A stretch of DNA of 64,000 bases from Prorocentrum cordatum (GCA_963575745.1 CAUYUJ010015849.1:413828-477827); one strand, 5' to 3'. Positions 1-10,713 are shown, counted from the stretch's first letter. Program-made: numbers and translations. Notes: generated by a model not told the origin, from the letters alone.

Positions 1-235
1 GGGAGGCGAGGCGAAGGCTGGAGGAGGCGAAGGCGGGAAGAGGAGTACCAGACATGGGGACGAGGAGGGAGTGGGCATGGAGGAGACGGGGAAGGCGGGA
101 GGAGGCGAAGCAAGCTGGAGGATTGAGAACAAGTAAAAGGTGGAACTCGAGAAAGAGGAGGAAGGAGAAGGGATGAGGGCAAAGGGAGGTGGAAGGAAGA
201 GGGCTGATGGGAAAGCACGCGTGGAGATCAAAAGA
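1..235. repeat. Purine-rich GGCGAAGG/GGAGGA minisatellite
   Basis: The first ~120 bases are degenerate copies of a GGAGGCGAAGGCGG-like unit, followed by A/G-rich sequence to about 235. It is low-complexity DNA with no coding signal and may continue upstream of the window. Confidence 0.6.
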
Positions 236-757
236 GAAAGGACGTAGTTGCACCAGCGCGCTGGCACCGCATGGCCTGCCCACGCGTCTCCTGGGGCGTT
301 CGAAACCGTGCGCGTGAGCACGCGTGCAAAACTTGGCTGAGGCCGCGCTTCCAGAGCGCTTCGAGGCACCGGCGAAAGCACGCTGCGGTTGCAAGACCGT
401 GATGCGTCGTCGTCGTCTATGTTATTGTTCTCCCGTGTCTTAACAGTCGTGTCGGTCGTCGCATTCGCTTAGCCTCCTAGCGGTCATCCTCCTCGTCCCC
501 TTCATCATCTCCGCCTCCTCCTGATGCTCATCGTGCGTCTTTGGTGGTTTCGTTCTCGTCCCTCTGATATTGCTCATACGTTAGTTCCTTATGCACCTGA
601 CCTATTGCTCTTGCCTTTCCTGTTCCTGTTACTCCTCCTCCTCCTCTTCCTCCCCATGCTCCTCGAAATTATCATCCTCGTACTCCACCTGTACATGCTG
701 GAGCTATCGCTCAACTCCGCCATCACTAGACAGCCAGTCAAAATGCAGCGCACTCCA
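236..757. other. Intergenic stretch, no gene seen
   Basis: Mixed GC-rich sequence with a short CTCCTCCTCC tract near 630-655. It lies just 3' of the methyltransferase gene on the minus strand, so its upper end may hold that gene's 3' UTR. The short open frames on both strands show no recognisable motif. Confidence 0.5.
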
Positions 758-2425
758 CTACCCTTTGATGCCACTCAGAGTGCACGCGATGCACAACCCT
801 ACGGATGGAAGTGCCATCGCGTTGCCGACAACCCTGCGGGAAGCAGTCAGCGCCCTGAAACGGTCGGTGATGGTAGGGTCGAAGCCTTGCAACATGGCCC
901 GCTCCTTCACGGTGAGGTACCTTTTGAACTGCGGAAGGGCCTTGTTCAAGCCGCATGCGAACAGGTAGTTGTTGTGCGTCTGCACCGTGGGGCAACAGTC
1001 GACCGAGATTCTCGTTTTCCTGACTGAATCAGGCGACCTTGAAAGATCGCATATCATCACGGAGCTCTCATCCTGGTCATAGTCTTTCGCAGCCTTGATG
1101 TAGTGTTTAAAGTTCTCCTTGCACTTGTCGGTCAGACTGCCCATGTCATCCTCGAGCGTATCATCGAAGATCTGGCGCAAGTGAAGGCTGGTGAACTCGA
1201 AGTCAAACGGGTTCTTATTCGGCCCAGGGGTATGGAAGAAACATTCGCGCCTGCCGCACATGCACACACGCGTTCGGCTTTGCGGGTAGCCCTGCTCGGA
1301 CAATTGCACTTTCCAGTACCAGCAGCGCCAACCTTCATGTGCCAAAGCATCCATGATCCACTCAGTGACTTCCTCAGCAGGCGCCTGGCGGTTGCCGTTG
1401 TGGCGGTCGCAGAAGCCAGAAACATTTTCGAGCACGAACGCTTTCAAGGTGCTCCTCGCCCGCAGGCCTTGGTCGATGATGCACTGCAATACGTGCAAGA
1501 AGCATTTGCTGCGCTCGTCTTCCCATCCTTTGTGTAGCCCGTCCCTTGGCCACGGGGCGCAAGAGGGACCCGCGCACACCATGTCGTAGTTGGGAAGTTT
1601 CTTGAGGTCCACCTGTAGACTCAGGCACGCAAAATCCCATGCCTCGGTGCCTCCCTTGCGGGGCTGTCGGCATTACAGGTGGGAGGAGGAATTGAAAGGT
1701 GAGGAGGTAGAAGGTCAATATCGTCTCCTCCTCCCTCCTCCCTCCTCTTTCTCGCTATCCTCCCTCTCTCTACCAGACACTGCTCTCCGCCCGATCGGTC
1801 GGACATCGTTCGTCGGGGGTGGTGGTGCTCCGAGGGTGCTCGACAGGGATCCCATGACTACCCCGCCCGTTCTCTGCGTGAGTGGCAGACCTGTACAAAG
1901 TCGCCCTTGTTCTCCCCGAGCTTGTACTTGCCCCCCTGAGGCCCCAGCGAATGAACCCATTTCACATGTTCCTCGAGATCCCCGTCGACGTCGCAAGCGT
2001 GGCTGGCCGCCTCGATGCCCATCGCTCGAAGCGAAATGATAGGTGTTTCGAGCCCGCAGCATGGCGAAATACACCACCCACGTCCACGCGAGTGCACAGG
2101 CCGTGAAGCAGGTAGCTTGGCATTTGCTCTTCTTTCTCTCTCTTAACCTCCCTTTTCTGAGGGCCCCAGGGTGACGGGGGAAAGCTCCTCCATCCCCCCT
2201 CCCTCCTCATTCCTCCATCCCTCCGCGCCCCCTGATCCCTCCTCCCTCCTCCCCTCTAATCCCTCTACCCTTCGCTCCCCGCGTCGTCGTGAAGATCAGG
2301 GGTGGCGGTCGGAGCGTCAGCAGAGGGGGGACTTTCAGAGGCCCGACGAAACCATCCATGAGCGTGTTGCAAACATCAATCCAAGTTATTTCCGAGAGTC
2401 GCCCTTTCTTTTTAGGCGGTGCCAT
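758..2425 (-). CDS. C5-cytosine DNA methyltransferase, three exons
   Basis: Predicted to transfer a methyl group from SAM to carbon 5 of cytosine in DNA. Exon 1 is 2425-2333 (starts MAPPKKKGRLSE), exon 2 is 2115-1891 and exon 3 is 1612-758; both junctions are phase 0 and the product is about 390 residues. Exon 2 carries the motif I region (SPCCGLETPIISLRAMG). Exon 3 opens VDLKKLPNYDMVCAG and holds motif IV with the catalytic Cys (AGPSCAPW), motif VI (LENVSGF), motif VIII (QSRTRVCMCGRR), motif IX (LTVKERAMLQGF) and motif X (VVGNAMALPSVG). The Pro normally before the catalytic Cys is Ser (PSC for PPC). Intron 2 is GT-AG, 278 nt; intron 1 is less certain. No extra domain is seen. Related enzymes are multicopy in dinoflagellates and some are carried by retrotransposons, but no retroelement frame adjoins this copy. 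The start at 2425 is the first Met; further upstream exons cannot be excluded. Confidence 0.85.
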
Positions 2426-3265
2426 AGGTGGGCAAAGAGATGGCAACAATTGATGCGCTAGGTCGTATCCGTAAAGACACTGGGACGCAGGCTCGACCCC
2501 GAATTGCAATGCGAGGCTCTGGAGCAGGAGAGTGCGAGAATGAGGAGGAGGAGGAGGAGGAGGAGGAAGAGGAGGGAAGAAGAGGGGTGGGGAGGGCGAA
2601 GAGAGGGATAAGGGAGGAGAAGGAGGAGTAGGAGGAGGAGGAGGAGGTGCGCGACACTTTACAACCGCAACCTCGTTGGCCGCCCAGACGGGCCCCCTCG
2701 GGCATGCGGCGTAACCCGCCGACCAGACGGCCCAGCCAGCTGATTCGGACTTGGCCCCAGGGTTCTGTCTCCCGCTTCTCCTCCAAAGGCCACGGGGGTA
2801 CGGGGTGCCGGACAGCCCTGCAGAGAGGGAGCGCGAGGGTGCAAGGGAAAGGATAGGAAGAGGGTGCAAGGGAAAGGGAAGTGCGAGGGTGTAATAGGCC
2901 ACGGGGGCACGGGGTGCCAGACAGCCCTGCAGAGAGGGAAAGGGTGTGATGGGCGCGTCCGTGCTTGTGTTTGTCTGCGCTTGCATGTGTATGCCTTTGC
3001 AATGCCTCTGGCCCCCCCCCCCCCCTCTGGGAAAATGTCACCCTCCCCCCTTCTTGGGTATGTTTGGGCCCCTTCAGAACTCCATGTGACACCCTCTGGA
3101 TCACGTGCTCCCCCCTCTCTGAATAAATATTAAGATGGGGAAGAGGCGAGAAACGTTATGGCTTATATAGTGTAGCAGAATCAATGGATGGATAGATGGC
3201 TGAGTGAGCTGACGATGCTTTTTCTCTGATGTCGCACAGAACCGCGACAAATATGCTGCAACGCA
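2426..3265. repeat. Low-complexity spacer with a 109-bp-spaced repeat
   Basis: Contains AGG triplet tracts (2538-2650) and a ~43-bp segment at 2788-2830 repeated at 2897-2939 with a few differences. There is also a C-run at 3008-3021. Long open frames here are compositional. No gene seen. Confidence 0.6.
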
Positions 3266-5344
3266 TCAAGGTCCCAATGAGGAGAAAAAGCTGCCCTTGT
3301 CCACAAAGGGCAGTAAACGCACACGCTGAAACACAGACTTCTCCCATGTAGATCTGTGTGCTACACGTGCCAAGGAAGCCAACACTTTGTTTAGCGACTC
3401 GCCCAGGAACGTTGAGTATGTCCTAGGATTCCCGCACACTCCAATTCTCAAAACCAAATGGGATGTAATGTGATGTCTTGGCAGCTCTGAAAAGTCTTCC
3501 AAGGATTGCATCAATGCGATGTGGCGAACAAACGAATCCAGAACGCGTTGGCGATCGCTCGCTGGCATCTCGTCAGGGGACTCGCGTATAATTTTCATCA
3601 TGTCGCACAGGCAACTACCAGCGGCAGCTAATTCTTCCCCGTCTGGCAACGAACCGCTATACCGATTTGCGAAATCCATCGCCCATTGAACGAGAACCCC
3701 TGTTTCTGCGGCTTTGGTTTTCAATGCTCGTTTATTCGGTGGGCCCAACATTTTTTCAGTAAGATTAGATATCCGATATGACAAATCCACGCCGTTACTA
3801 TCGTACCACCTGTGCAAATCCAAATATATCCGTTTCGTTGTAAGTTCACGCAGTAACTCCCCGCTACCATCAAGCTCATACAAATTGCAATCGATCGCGG
3901 TCCAAATAAGCTTTTGGCAATAACATTGCAGTATACCCAAATACACCGCGTGCAACGCATCGATGTGTAGATTGAACGGTGTTGTTCCCAGGGACGGGGA
4001 GAATAAAGGGCACCGCCTGGTCACGCGGTCAGTGCATCTGCGCCGATGGTCGCAATGCCGCCTCCACATCGTCACACGAACTGGGAGATCAAGATACTCG
4101 AGGCGGGATGTGTCTGGAACCGATACGCTGGGTTCCAGCCGATCTCCTTTGAGCAGCCCGAGTGTCGGCACGTCCTTCACTAACACTCTGCCCAAAGCAT
4201 CCCCTGATTTGCCCTTCTTCAAGTAGGAAAGGCCTCCCACCTCGAAAAGAAGATCCCTCGTAGCAGCGTCCCGCAACCACACGAGCTTCTCACAGCGGCG
4301 ACATTCTTGCTCGTACCAGTCCTGGGCCAGATCTCCCCATCCATGACCGTCAAGGGATAAATTGCTATAGTTATGAAGCGTGTCCTGTGTCGCCGCACAG
4401 AAAGGGCAAGGCGCATTGTGACTCTGCCAAGATGGCAGTGATAAAGTTGATGCATATTCGGCCCAATCCCCTTTTATTTGTACAACAATGTATCGCGCGT
4501 TGAGACGCGGCTCATTTTGCTGCATGGTGCCCAGCATTTCTTCGTGACCCCACCTTTTGCCGTCCCAGCGCCTCGTCGGGCGCACGCCCGTGGTGGCAGC
4601 GCGTAGCCCCCGCGCAATGCATCCCAGCACAGGCGCCAAGGTGTCGTGTCCTCTGCACCCGCACCGACAACATTCTCTCTTTGAAACTACTGCTAGAAGG
4701 TGCCGTTTTTTGCTGCAGAGGTTGTACGCTGTCACCCCGATGAGGCTATCAGACTTTCCAGCTTGTGTTGACCTCGTGAATCGACATCCGTCGATGTAAA
4801 TGGCCAGTGGGTACACGGGGCGCGGATCTCCAGGTATCACTCGTTTCTCATGATCCCGATACGCCTCTGACCAATCTGAGGGGTCAACATCACGGGAAAT
4901 ATCACCAGCGGCGAGCTCGGCCTCAAGAACCTCGTGTACTGGAGCGACTGGTATGACCTTCGATGACCGTTTGCCCTTGAGAAAGACAGGGCTCTGTACG
5001 TCGCAGTAGTCAGGCGCTTCGGCAGCCCTTGGGAGATGGCGATCAAGGTGTTTCTTGTAGTTGCCAGTGCTCATGCCTGGCTTCTTGCCCCACTCCTTGA
5101 TGCTGTCTCCGACTGCGCCCGCTTCCGACGCCAAATAGCATGTGATTGAACATGATTTTGCATCTAAAACCCCATAGGCGTATAACCTCAGCAAATGTTC
5201 TTCCAACTCAAGGGCAGCATCAGCTACACGAGTATTCTCATTTTCACTTTCAGAGCTTGCATCGTCGTCAGAACTATCATCATCCCAATCGAAATGTTCA
5301 CCGTAAGAGCTGTCAGTGCGAGAACGTTGAATTACTGGGGGCAT
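3266..5344 (-). CDS. Intronless transposase-like protein, 692 aa
   Basis: Intact single frame from ATG 5344 to TGA 3266. Residues ~20-37 are acidic/Ser-rich. A GNYKKHLDR motif (~94-102), PLAIYIDG (~179-186), a Cys cluster CCRCGCRGH (~225-233), PCPFC (~312-316), HIDALHAVYLG (~460-470) and, near the C-terminus, HHITSHLVLRIG followed by TYSTFLGESLN are spaced like the D...D...E blocks of CACTA/Tnp2-like DDE transposases; that assignment is an inference from pattern only. A paralogue at 17.2-21.7 kb on the other strand shares all these blocks but is split by introns and broken, so this copy may be retroposed. I recall the family as multicopy in dinoflagellates. No terminal inverted repeats were found by eye. 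Alternative: a domesticated host gene. Confidence 0.7.
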   Translation of the reverse strand: MPPVIQRSRTDSSYGEHFDWDDDSSDDDASSESENENTRVADAALELEEHLLRLYAYGVLDAKSCSITCYLASEAGAVGDSIKEWGKKPGMSTGNYKKHLDRHLPRAAEAPDYCDVQSPVFLKGKRSSKVIPVAPVHEVLEAELAAGDISRDVDPSDWSEAYRDHEKRVIPGDPRPVYPLAIYIDGCRFTRSTQAGKSDSLIGVTAYNLCSKKRHLLAVVSKRECCRCGCRGHDTLAPVLGCIARGLRAATTGVRPTRRWDGKRWGHEEMLGTMQQNEPRLNARYIVVQIKGDWAEYASTLSLPSWQSHNAPCPFCAATQDTLHNYSNLSLDGHGWGDLAQDWYEQECRRCEKLVWLRDAATRDLLFEVGGLSYLKKGKSGDALGRVLVKDVPTLGLLKGDRLEPSVSVPDTSRLEYLDLPVRVTMWRRHCDHRRRCTDRVTRRCPLFSPSLGTTPFNLHIDALHAVYLGILQCYCQKLIWTAIDCNLYELDGSGELLRELTTKRIYLDLHRWYDSNGVDLSYRISNLTEKMLGPPNKRALKTKAAETGVLVQWAMDFANRYSGSLPDGEELAAAGSCLCDMMKIIRESPDEMPASDRQRVLDSFVRHIALMQSLEDFSELPRHHITSHLVLRIGVCGNPRTYSTFLGESLNKVLASLARVAHRSTWEKSVFQRVRLLPFVDKGSFFSSLGP

Positions 5345-5367
5345 CTCAAAAAACTAGATGAAATGTT

Positions 5368-5380
5368 ACATGGCTGCGGA
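5368..5380 (-). other. Possible relict spliced-leader fragment
   Basis: Read on the minus strand, TCCGCAGCCATGT matches 11 of the first 13 bases of the dinoflagellate spliced leader (TCCGTAGCCATTT). It lies about 24 bases upstream of the ATG of the intronless transposase-like ORF, roughly where a reverse-transcribed, trans-spliced mRNA would keep its leader. The rest of the 22-base leader is not conserved, so chance remains possible. Confidence 0.3.
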
Positions 5381-6020
5381 GGGGGTCACCCTTGGGATTG
5401 GGAATAAGAGAAAGGGAGGATCAGGGGGGGTGGGACGATGTTCAGGGAGATGGGAGGACGGGGGAGGTGACGAGAAAGGAAGAGTGGAGGTGAACGGAGG
5501 ATTCGGAGGACGTGGAAACGTTAGAGAAAGTGTTCAGCGGGAGAAGGTTAACAGTGATGAGGAGGAGGAGCAGGAGGAGGAGGAGGAGGAGGAGCGCAGC
5601 AGAGGATGACTAGTCGCAGAAAGAAGATGCGAGAAGTTGTGGGAGAGAAGGGGGCGGGCGCCCCCTCACCCCCTGAACGCGCGTTTGGCTTTCACACGTG
5701 TTGGCTTACATGGGTTTCAGATCTTGAAAGCGTCGCTTGAGCACTGATGCACTGATGTTCTGGAACGAAGGCCAGCAACAGAAAGCTTGCCGCAACCAAA
5801 ACCGCCGCCTTAGAAGGCAGCCAAATGGTTGCGTGCCACCTCGCACCCAGAAACGCACCAGGCCAAGGCGTGCTGAGTGATTTTTTGTCAACAGGTGATC
5901 ACAAACACACGAGATTCGGCACTTCTGGCCAAGAAAAGGTTATCCGCTTCGTTGAGAGTGGGGAAAAACATCACGAGCTCTCAAATTCGAGCATCAACGG
6001 CACATTGCACACGCGGAATC
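5381..6020. other. Spacer with GGA-rich tract, no gene seen
   Basis: Includes an A/G-rich block (5405-5610, GAGGAGGAGG near 5560-5595) and unique sequence to 6020. It is the 5' flank of the minus-strand transposase-like ORF. A CACACGTG word occurs near 5694. No coding signal found. Confidence 0.45.
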
Positions 6021-6310
6021 ACAAGGACGGGACAAGGACGGTACAAGGACGGTACAAGGACGCTACAAGGACGCTACAAGGACGCTACAAGGACGCTACA
6101 AGGACGGTACAAGGACGGTCACAAGGACGCTACAAGGACGGTACAAGGACGGTACAAGGACGGTCGCCGGACCTGTGTTTTTACACTGTACGGCGCCTAC
6201 AAGGACGCTACAAGGACGCTACAAGGACGCTCACCAGGACGCTCACCAGGACGCTCACCAGGACGCTACAAGGACGCTACAAGGACGCTACAAGGACGCT
6301 ACAAGGACGC
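6021..6310. repeat. 11-bp minisatellite, unit TACAAGGACGC
   Basis: About two dozen copies of ACAAGGACG(C/G)T units, with a variant TCACCAGGACG run near 6229-6265 and a ~40-base interruption at 6163-6202. Because 11 is not a multiple of 3, all three forward frames stay open and give the same 11-residue periodic peptide; the ORFs over it are therefore not evidence of coding. Confidence 0.9.
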
Positions 6311-7012
6311 CGCAAAAAAACACGGTCTGCCATTGTGTTTTTTACTCATCGCGGTGATTTTATTTAGCCAGACGGTGCCCGAACGATTAAATTTCGAGCT
6401 GAATCCGCGGTGGCGACGTGCGCGGCCACCCAACCGCCACAAAAAGCCCTGAGAGTCGGATAGGCGTCAGCCCAATTAACGATCACCAAGCTAAGAGATG
6501 AGCCCTCCGCTCTAGCGGAAACTCCAGAGCGCTTCTGCCCCCGTGCAATTATCCACGTCGAGCGCGCTCGTTGATGCCAGAGCCAACGAATTCTATGTCT
6601 TGCTAGAGTCCAGCTGCTGCTTACTGCCAATGCTTATGAGCTCTGCCCCTCTCAGAGATCCTCCGCGGCCCCTCCCCCCTCATCTGCTATTCTCGTTCTC
6701 GTCCTACCCCAGTTCCTCCTCCTCCGTATCGCCCTCCTCTACGTGCTCCTGCACCCGCTGTCCTCCTCCACCTGTTGTTGTTCCTGTTCTACCTCCTCCT
6801 CGTCCTCATCGTGATCGTTCTCATCCTCATCACCATCGCCTTCATTATCGCAGTATCCGCCCTCGTACTGCTGATGCACTCCTAGGCTGGCTGCATCGCC
6901 GCTGAGTGCGCTGTGTTATTCAACTCGCAGCTGCTGGTTGCGAAAAGTGTGCGTGTTTGGCTGCATGGCTCAACACATGCATTGACAACTGCAACAAAAA
7001 AGGCAGATGGGC
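6311..7012. other. Spacer 3' of the six-exon gene, no gene seen
   Basis: Mixed sequence with pyrimidine-rich stretches at 6660-6800 (CTCCTCCTC types). It probably includes the 3' UTR of the minus-strand gene ending at 7013. No motif-bearing frame was found. Confidence 0.45.
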
Positions 7013-10000
7013 CTAATCCGTCAGCCTGAGCTTCTGCATCTTGTTGATCTTATCGAGCGCCCTGTCGACCTTCTCGACCTCGCCCTCAAGCTCGTCGCAC
7101 TTCTCGGCGATGCGGAGCTCATCGCCAGGATAGAGCTCGAAGGTCTCGCCCGTCATGACCGCCTCCCCAAGGTCCTCGTCATCCTCCATTTTTCCCTTCA
7201 GCGCCTCGTAGACGGCGGCGAGCGGGTCGTAGAAGACCTCCTTGCTGCTGCCCGTGATGGCCCAGTTCCAGTCGGAGCCCGTCTTCGCGATCTTGTCCAG
7301 CAGGGACCGAGACTGGTTCATCGTGCTACCATATTTCCTCACCAGATCGTTGCAGCGCTTGGCAGCGCTCTTGGGGCTCACGGTGTCGGGCTGCTGCCTC
7401 TGCCGCCCCCCCTTCGCCTTCGCCTTCGCTTTTGCTTTGCCCTTGCCACGACCACCAGCCTTGTCCTTGCCCTTGCCCCTAGCCCCCTTGTTCTTGTCCT
7501 TCCCCTTGCTGCTCTTGCCGCCGTCGGCCTTGTCGGCGCCGTCTACCAGACTAGTCCATGCACCAGCGCCCACTTGCGATTCTGGATTCTGTGGCGTGAC
7601 TGCTGCAGGCTCGGCCACGCGCGGCGCTGGCGTAACCATTGCTGGCGAAGCCGCCACCTTGTGGAGGGGCGGGATAGGGGAGAAGGAGGTCAAAAGGAAG
7701 AGGAGGATAAGTTGGCATGATTATCTCCCTGGACCTGCTGCGCACCTCCGATAGCGCTTGAGCTCGGCTCGTCGCTCTCCTTCTGGTGCGTCTCCCAGCA
7801 GTCCCCGTCCTCCTCCAAGTCGCTCTTCTCGACATAGCGCAGCTGAATCCTCTTGCTGTCCTCGTCGAACCCGATCCATTCGGGGCCCTTGCGAATGCAC
7901 GCGAGCGCGCGGTTCACCACTCCACGCTTCACGGCTGGATGGAGGTTCATGGGGTCGCCGCCCTCTGCCACGATGAGTTGCTGGACGTTCACCCAGCGGC
8001 CGACCTTCCTCTGCTTCTTGGTGTGCCTCGTGATCTTCGTGCGCCAGTCCTGCTGGTGAGGGGTAGTTTTCAAATCCACCCTACACTTACCAGCCACCCG
8101 TGCGAGGCGCTACCCGAGAACCCGAGCGTGGGATCAAGATATTGCGCAATCCCGTTTACTAAAAATCCCTTGCCTCCGCATCCCCTTACCCCTCGTATTC
8201 CTCAGCCTCCGTACTCTCATCCATCCTCGTTACTCTCTCCTCCCTCACCTCTCCTCCCTCATCCTTGCCGACCTCCCTATCCTCCCCCTCTTCCTCCTCC
8301 TCCTCATCCTCCTCCTTGCTCTATCATCCCTCCTCCTTGCTCCCTCCTCCCCCCTCCTCCTCCTCCTTGTTCGCTTCTCCTGACCTCTTAGTTTCCTTCA
8401 CCTTCCTCCCAATATCAACAGTCCTCGTACGTGTTGTACTCTTTCTCAGCCCACTCCGACCTCCTGCGCTTCTTCTCGTTGATGCCCGCCTCATGGTACT
8501 GCCAGTACTCATCAGCGGAGGCGTGGTTGTTCAGCCAGCGCATGTACCGCCTCCCGAGGACACTGTCAGTGTCCACCTTGAACCCCCTCGTCGCGGCTGC
8601 CTCGGGGGCGGGATGGGGATTTCATACGGGCTTAGCGGTGCACTCCTCGTCCCATTCTTCTTTATCACGTCCTCCCCACGTCCTCATTACTCTCCGAGTC
8701 AGTTTCCTATTCCTCTTTGCCCACCTCTTTCCTCCAAGCCCTCCCCCTTCTGTTTCTCCTCCTCCTCCTCCTCCTCCTCCTCCTCATCCTCCTCCTCCGG
8801 TCGGTCCCCCATCCCCCTTCGCGCCCAGAGGGGTATGCTGTGTAGGGGCTGTGCATCCTTATCGCCTCGAGCTCAGCATCTCGCCCCTCATCGCTGGGGA
8901 GGTCCTTGGGCTCCACGGGGGGGGGCTGGCCGAGGACTCCGCTCTTCTGGAGCTCGTCTGCGATGATCGCCTGTTCGGCTCGACAAGACCCACCCTTACG
9001 ACCCCAAACCAGTCCAGACCAGCTCTCCTGAGGGCCTCGGCTACCAGACCCCATCTCAGACCCCCGAACCCCTGTCCCCATATCATGTTTTCGGAGGGCG
9101 TGCATTAACAAGCTCGAGATCGAGATAGGGCTGTTTGGATATAGTTCGAAAGGCTTTCGCCTCGATATCCATTGCCCCTGCTCCATAGTCGTTGCCTGGA
9201 GGGGCCTCCAGCTCTTTCATCAGGATGTCTGCAGGCCCTGGCGGGAGGGTCTCCTGCAGGTGGAGATGCAAGAGAAAGAGGAAGCGGAGGGAAAAGAGGG
9301 GGATGAGGAGGAGGAGGAGAAGGAGGAGGAGGAGGAGAAGGAGGCGAAGGATAAGTGGGGAAGTGGGGCGAGAGGTCCAGGGGTCCAAAGTGAAGACGCC
9401 CAGAAGCCGAGAAGAGGGAGGAGGAGGACGAGGAGGAGGAAGGTGAGAAGGAGGAGGAGGAGAGAGGATAGAGGAAGAGGGGGAGGAGGAGCAGGAGCAG
9501 GAGCAGGAGGAGGATGTATCAGACCCCCTAGCATCACCCTGGGGTCTGAAACAGATATTTGCAGAACCTTTAGAACACCTGTCGAAATAAAAAGGTCCTC
9601 TGCGACTGCGATGGGGACGCCTGCGAGCGCGGCCAAGGCCGCGTGCTCCTGGGAGAAGCCGCCCTCGAGGCGCAGGTCTTCGTCGGGGCGCTGCGGCGCC
9701 GCGGGGACCACGCCGCCGACCCCGTCGCCGACGCTCTGGCTCTGGCTGGGCTCGGCCCTGATCGCGACGGGGGTGACGGGCGCCCTGTCGCCCTCGCGAC
9801 TTGGCGGGGCAGTGGGCGCGGGCTTCGCTGCGACCTCCTGGCCAGCGCCGCCACCCAGCGCTGGATCTCCCGCTGCGGGCGGCCCACTGGGATCGGGCGA
9901 GTCGCCCCTCCTCAGCTGCCAGTTCCTCTTCGCTGTCCACGGCCATGGAACCGCCGCTTGCAGAGCTTGCAGATGGCCCTCGCCCTCTGGAGGCTCCCTC

Positions 10001-10173
10001 AGCGTCAGCGTCGGCGGCTCCTCGTTTTCGCTGCTCGGGATGGTCTCCGCGTCAGCTGCCGCCTGAACCCCTTGGGGCGGCTGCAAAGGCATGCCGGAGT
10101 GCGTTCCACTCGAGGTTGCCCTGCCATCGTCGATCATCTTCTTCATCATTGTCTGCTTGAGATTGAGCGCCAT
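7013..10173 (-). CDS. Hypothetical protein, six exons, ~651 aa
   Basis: Exons (minus strand): 10173-9579, 9228-9110, 8970-8866, 8600-8424, 8049-7735, 7657-7013. Phases agree at every junction (coding total 1,956 nt). The protein starts MALNLKQTMMKKMIDD, has a Pro/Ala-rich N-terminal third, then YMRWLNNHASADEYW and EAGINEKKRRSEWAEKE (exon 4), TKKQRKVGRWVNVQQLI (exon 5), a Lys/Gly/Ala-rich low-complexity segment (KGKAKAKAKAKGG) and a helical C-terminus beginning SAAKRCNDLVRKYG. Function unknown; I recall such multi-exon proteins as repeated in dinoflagellate genomes. Its C-terminus resembles the frame at 15280-15672. Introns are 350, 139, 265, 374 and 77 nt; donors are GT, GT, GC, GA (or an alternative in-phase GT) and GT, and all acceptors are AG. 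The long introns hold TCC/GGA triplet tracts. Confidence 0.75.
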
Positions 10174-10713
10174 CGCGCTGTAGTTGGTAGTGGGTCGAAG
10201 GGTGAGTGATCCCAGACTCGGCCTCTGAGCCTAAAAGACCATGGAGGGATATCCTAAACGGGCCTCAAGGACAACCGAGAACGATGGAGGCGCATCCTAA
10301 TTGGACCCCATGGGCGACTGAGAACGACTGAGGCGAAGGATAATGATGGAGGGAATTTCGAGGACGCCGCAAGGGCACGACCAGGACGCTGCAATGATGC
10401 GACCCTCATCGGCCTCATCGGGCCTTACTTAGGGCAGAGAAAGACGTTCGGGAGTGCTGGGAGGAGGGATGGGGGAGAGAATGAGAGGGAGGGAGAGGGC
10501 GAAATAGGATGGGGCGAAAGGGGAAGAGCAGGGGAAGAGCAGGGGAAGACAGTGGCGTATTTTCTGTGTCACAACCGTGGCACGCGAACGGTAACAGTTG
10601 AAATCCCAAGGAGCTCTAACCCCTAGGGCCTCAAGAACGCCTTAAGTTATATTATGTTGCTGGCGATCCTAGGTGGGGCGCCCTCGAGCTCACGCGTGAC
10701 CCACATTATGTAA
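10174..10713. other. Spacer, weak ~55-bp repeats, no gene seen
   Basis: Degenerate words such as GAGAACGA, GGAGG and CATCCTAA recur at 10215-10350 in a two-copy pattern. The remainder is A/G-rich (10430-10550). It lies between the 5' end of the six-exon gene and the 3' end of the next minus-strand gene. Confidence 0.4.

Noticed and set aside
2207-2986. 259-codon minus-strand frame as one gene
   Set aside because: Only its short MAPPKKKGRLSE segment is credible and that is exon 1 of the methyltransferase; the rest is Pro/Ser low complexity.
6021-6310. Short regular repeats as a CRISPR array
   Set aside because: Units are 11 bp in direct tandem with no unique spacers, in a eukaryotic setting.
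9083-10173. Two long overlapping minus-strand frames as separate genes
   Set aside because: They are exons 1 and 2 of one gene read through an intron; splicing 9229-9578 joins the real parts in phase.
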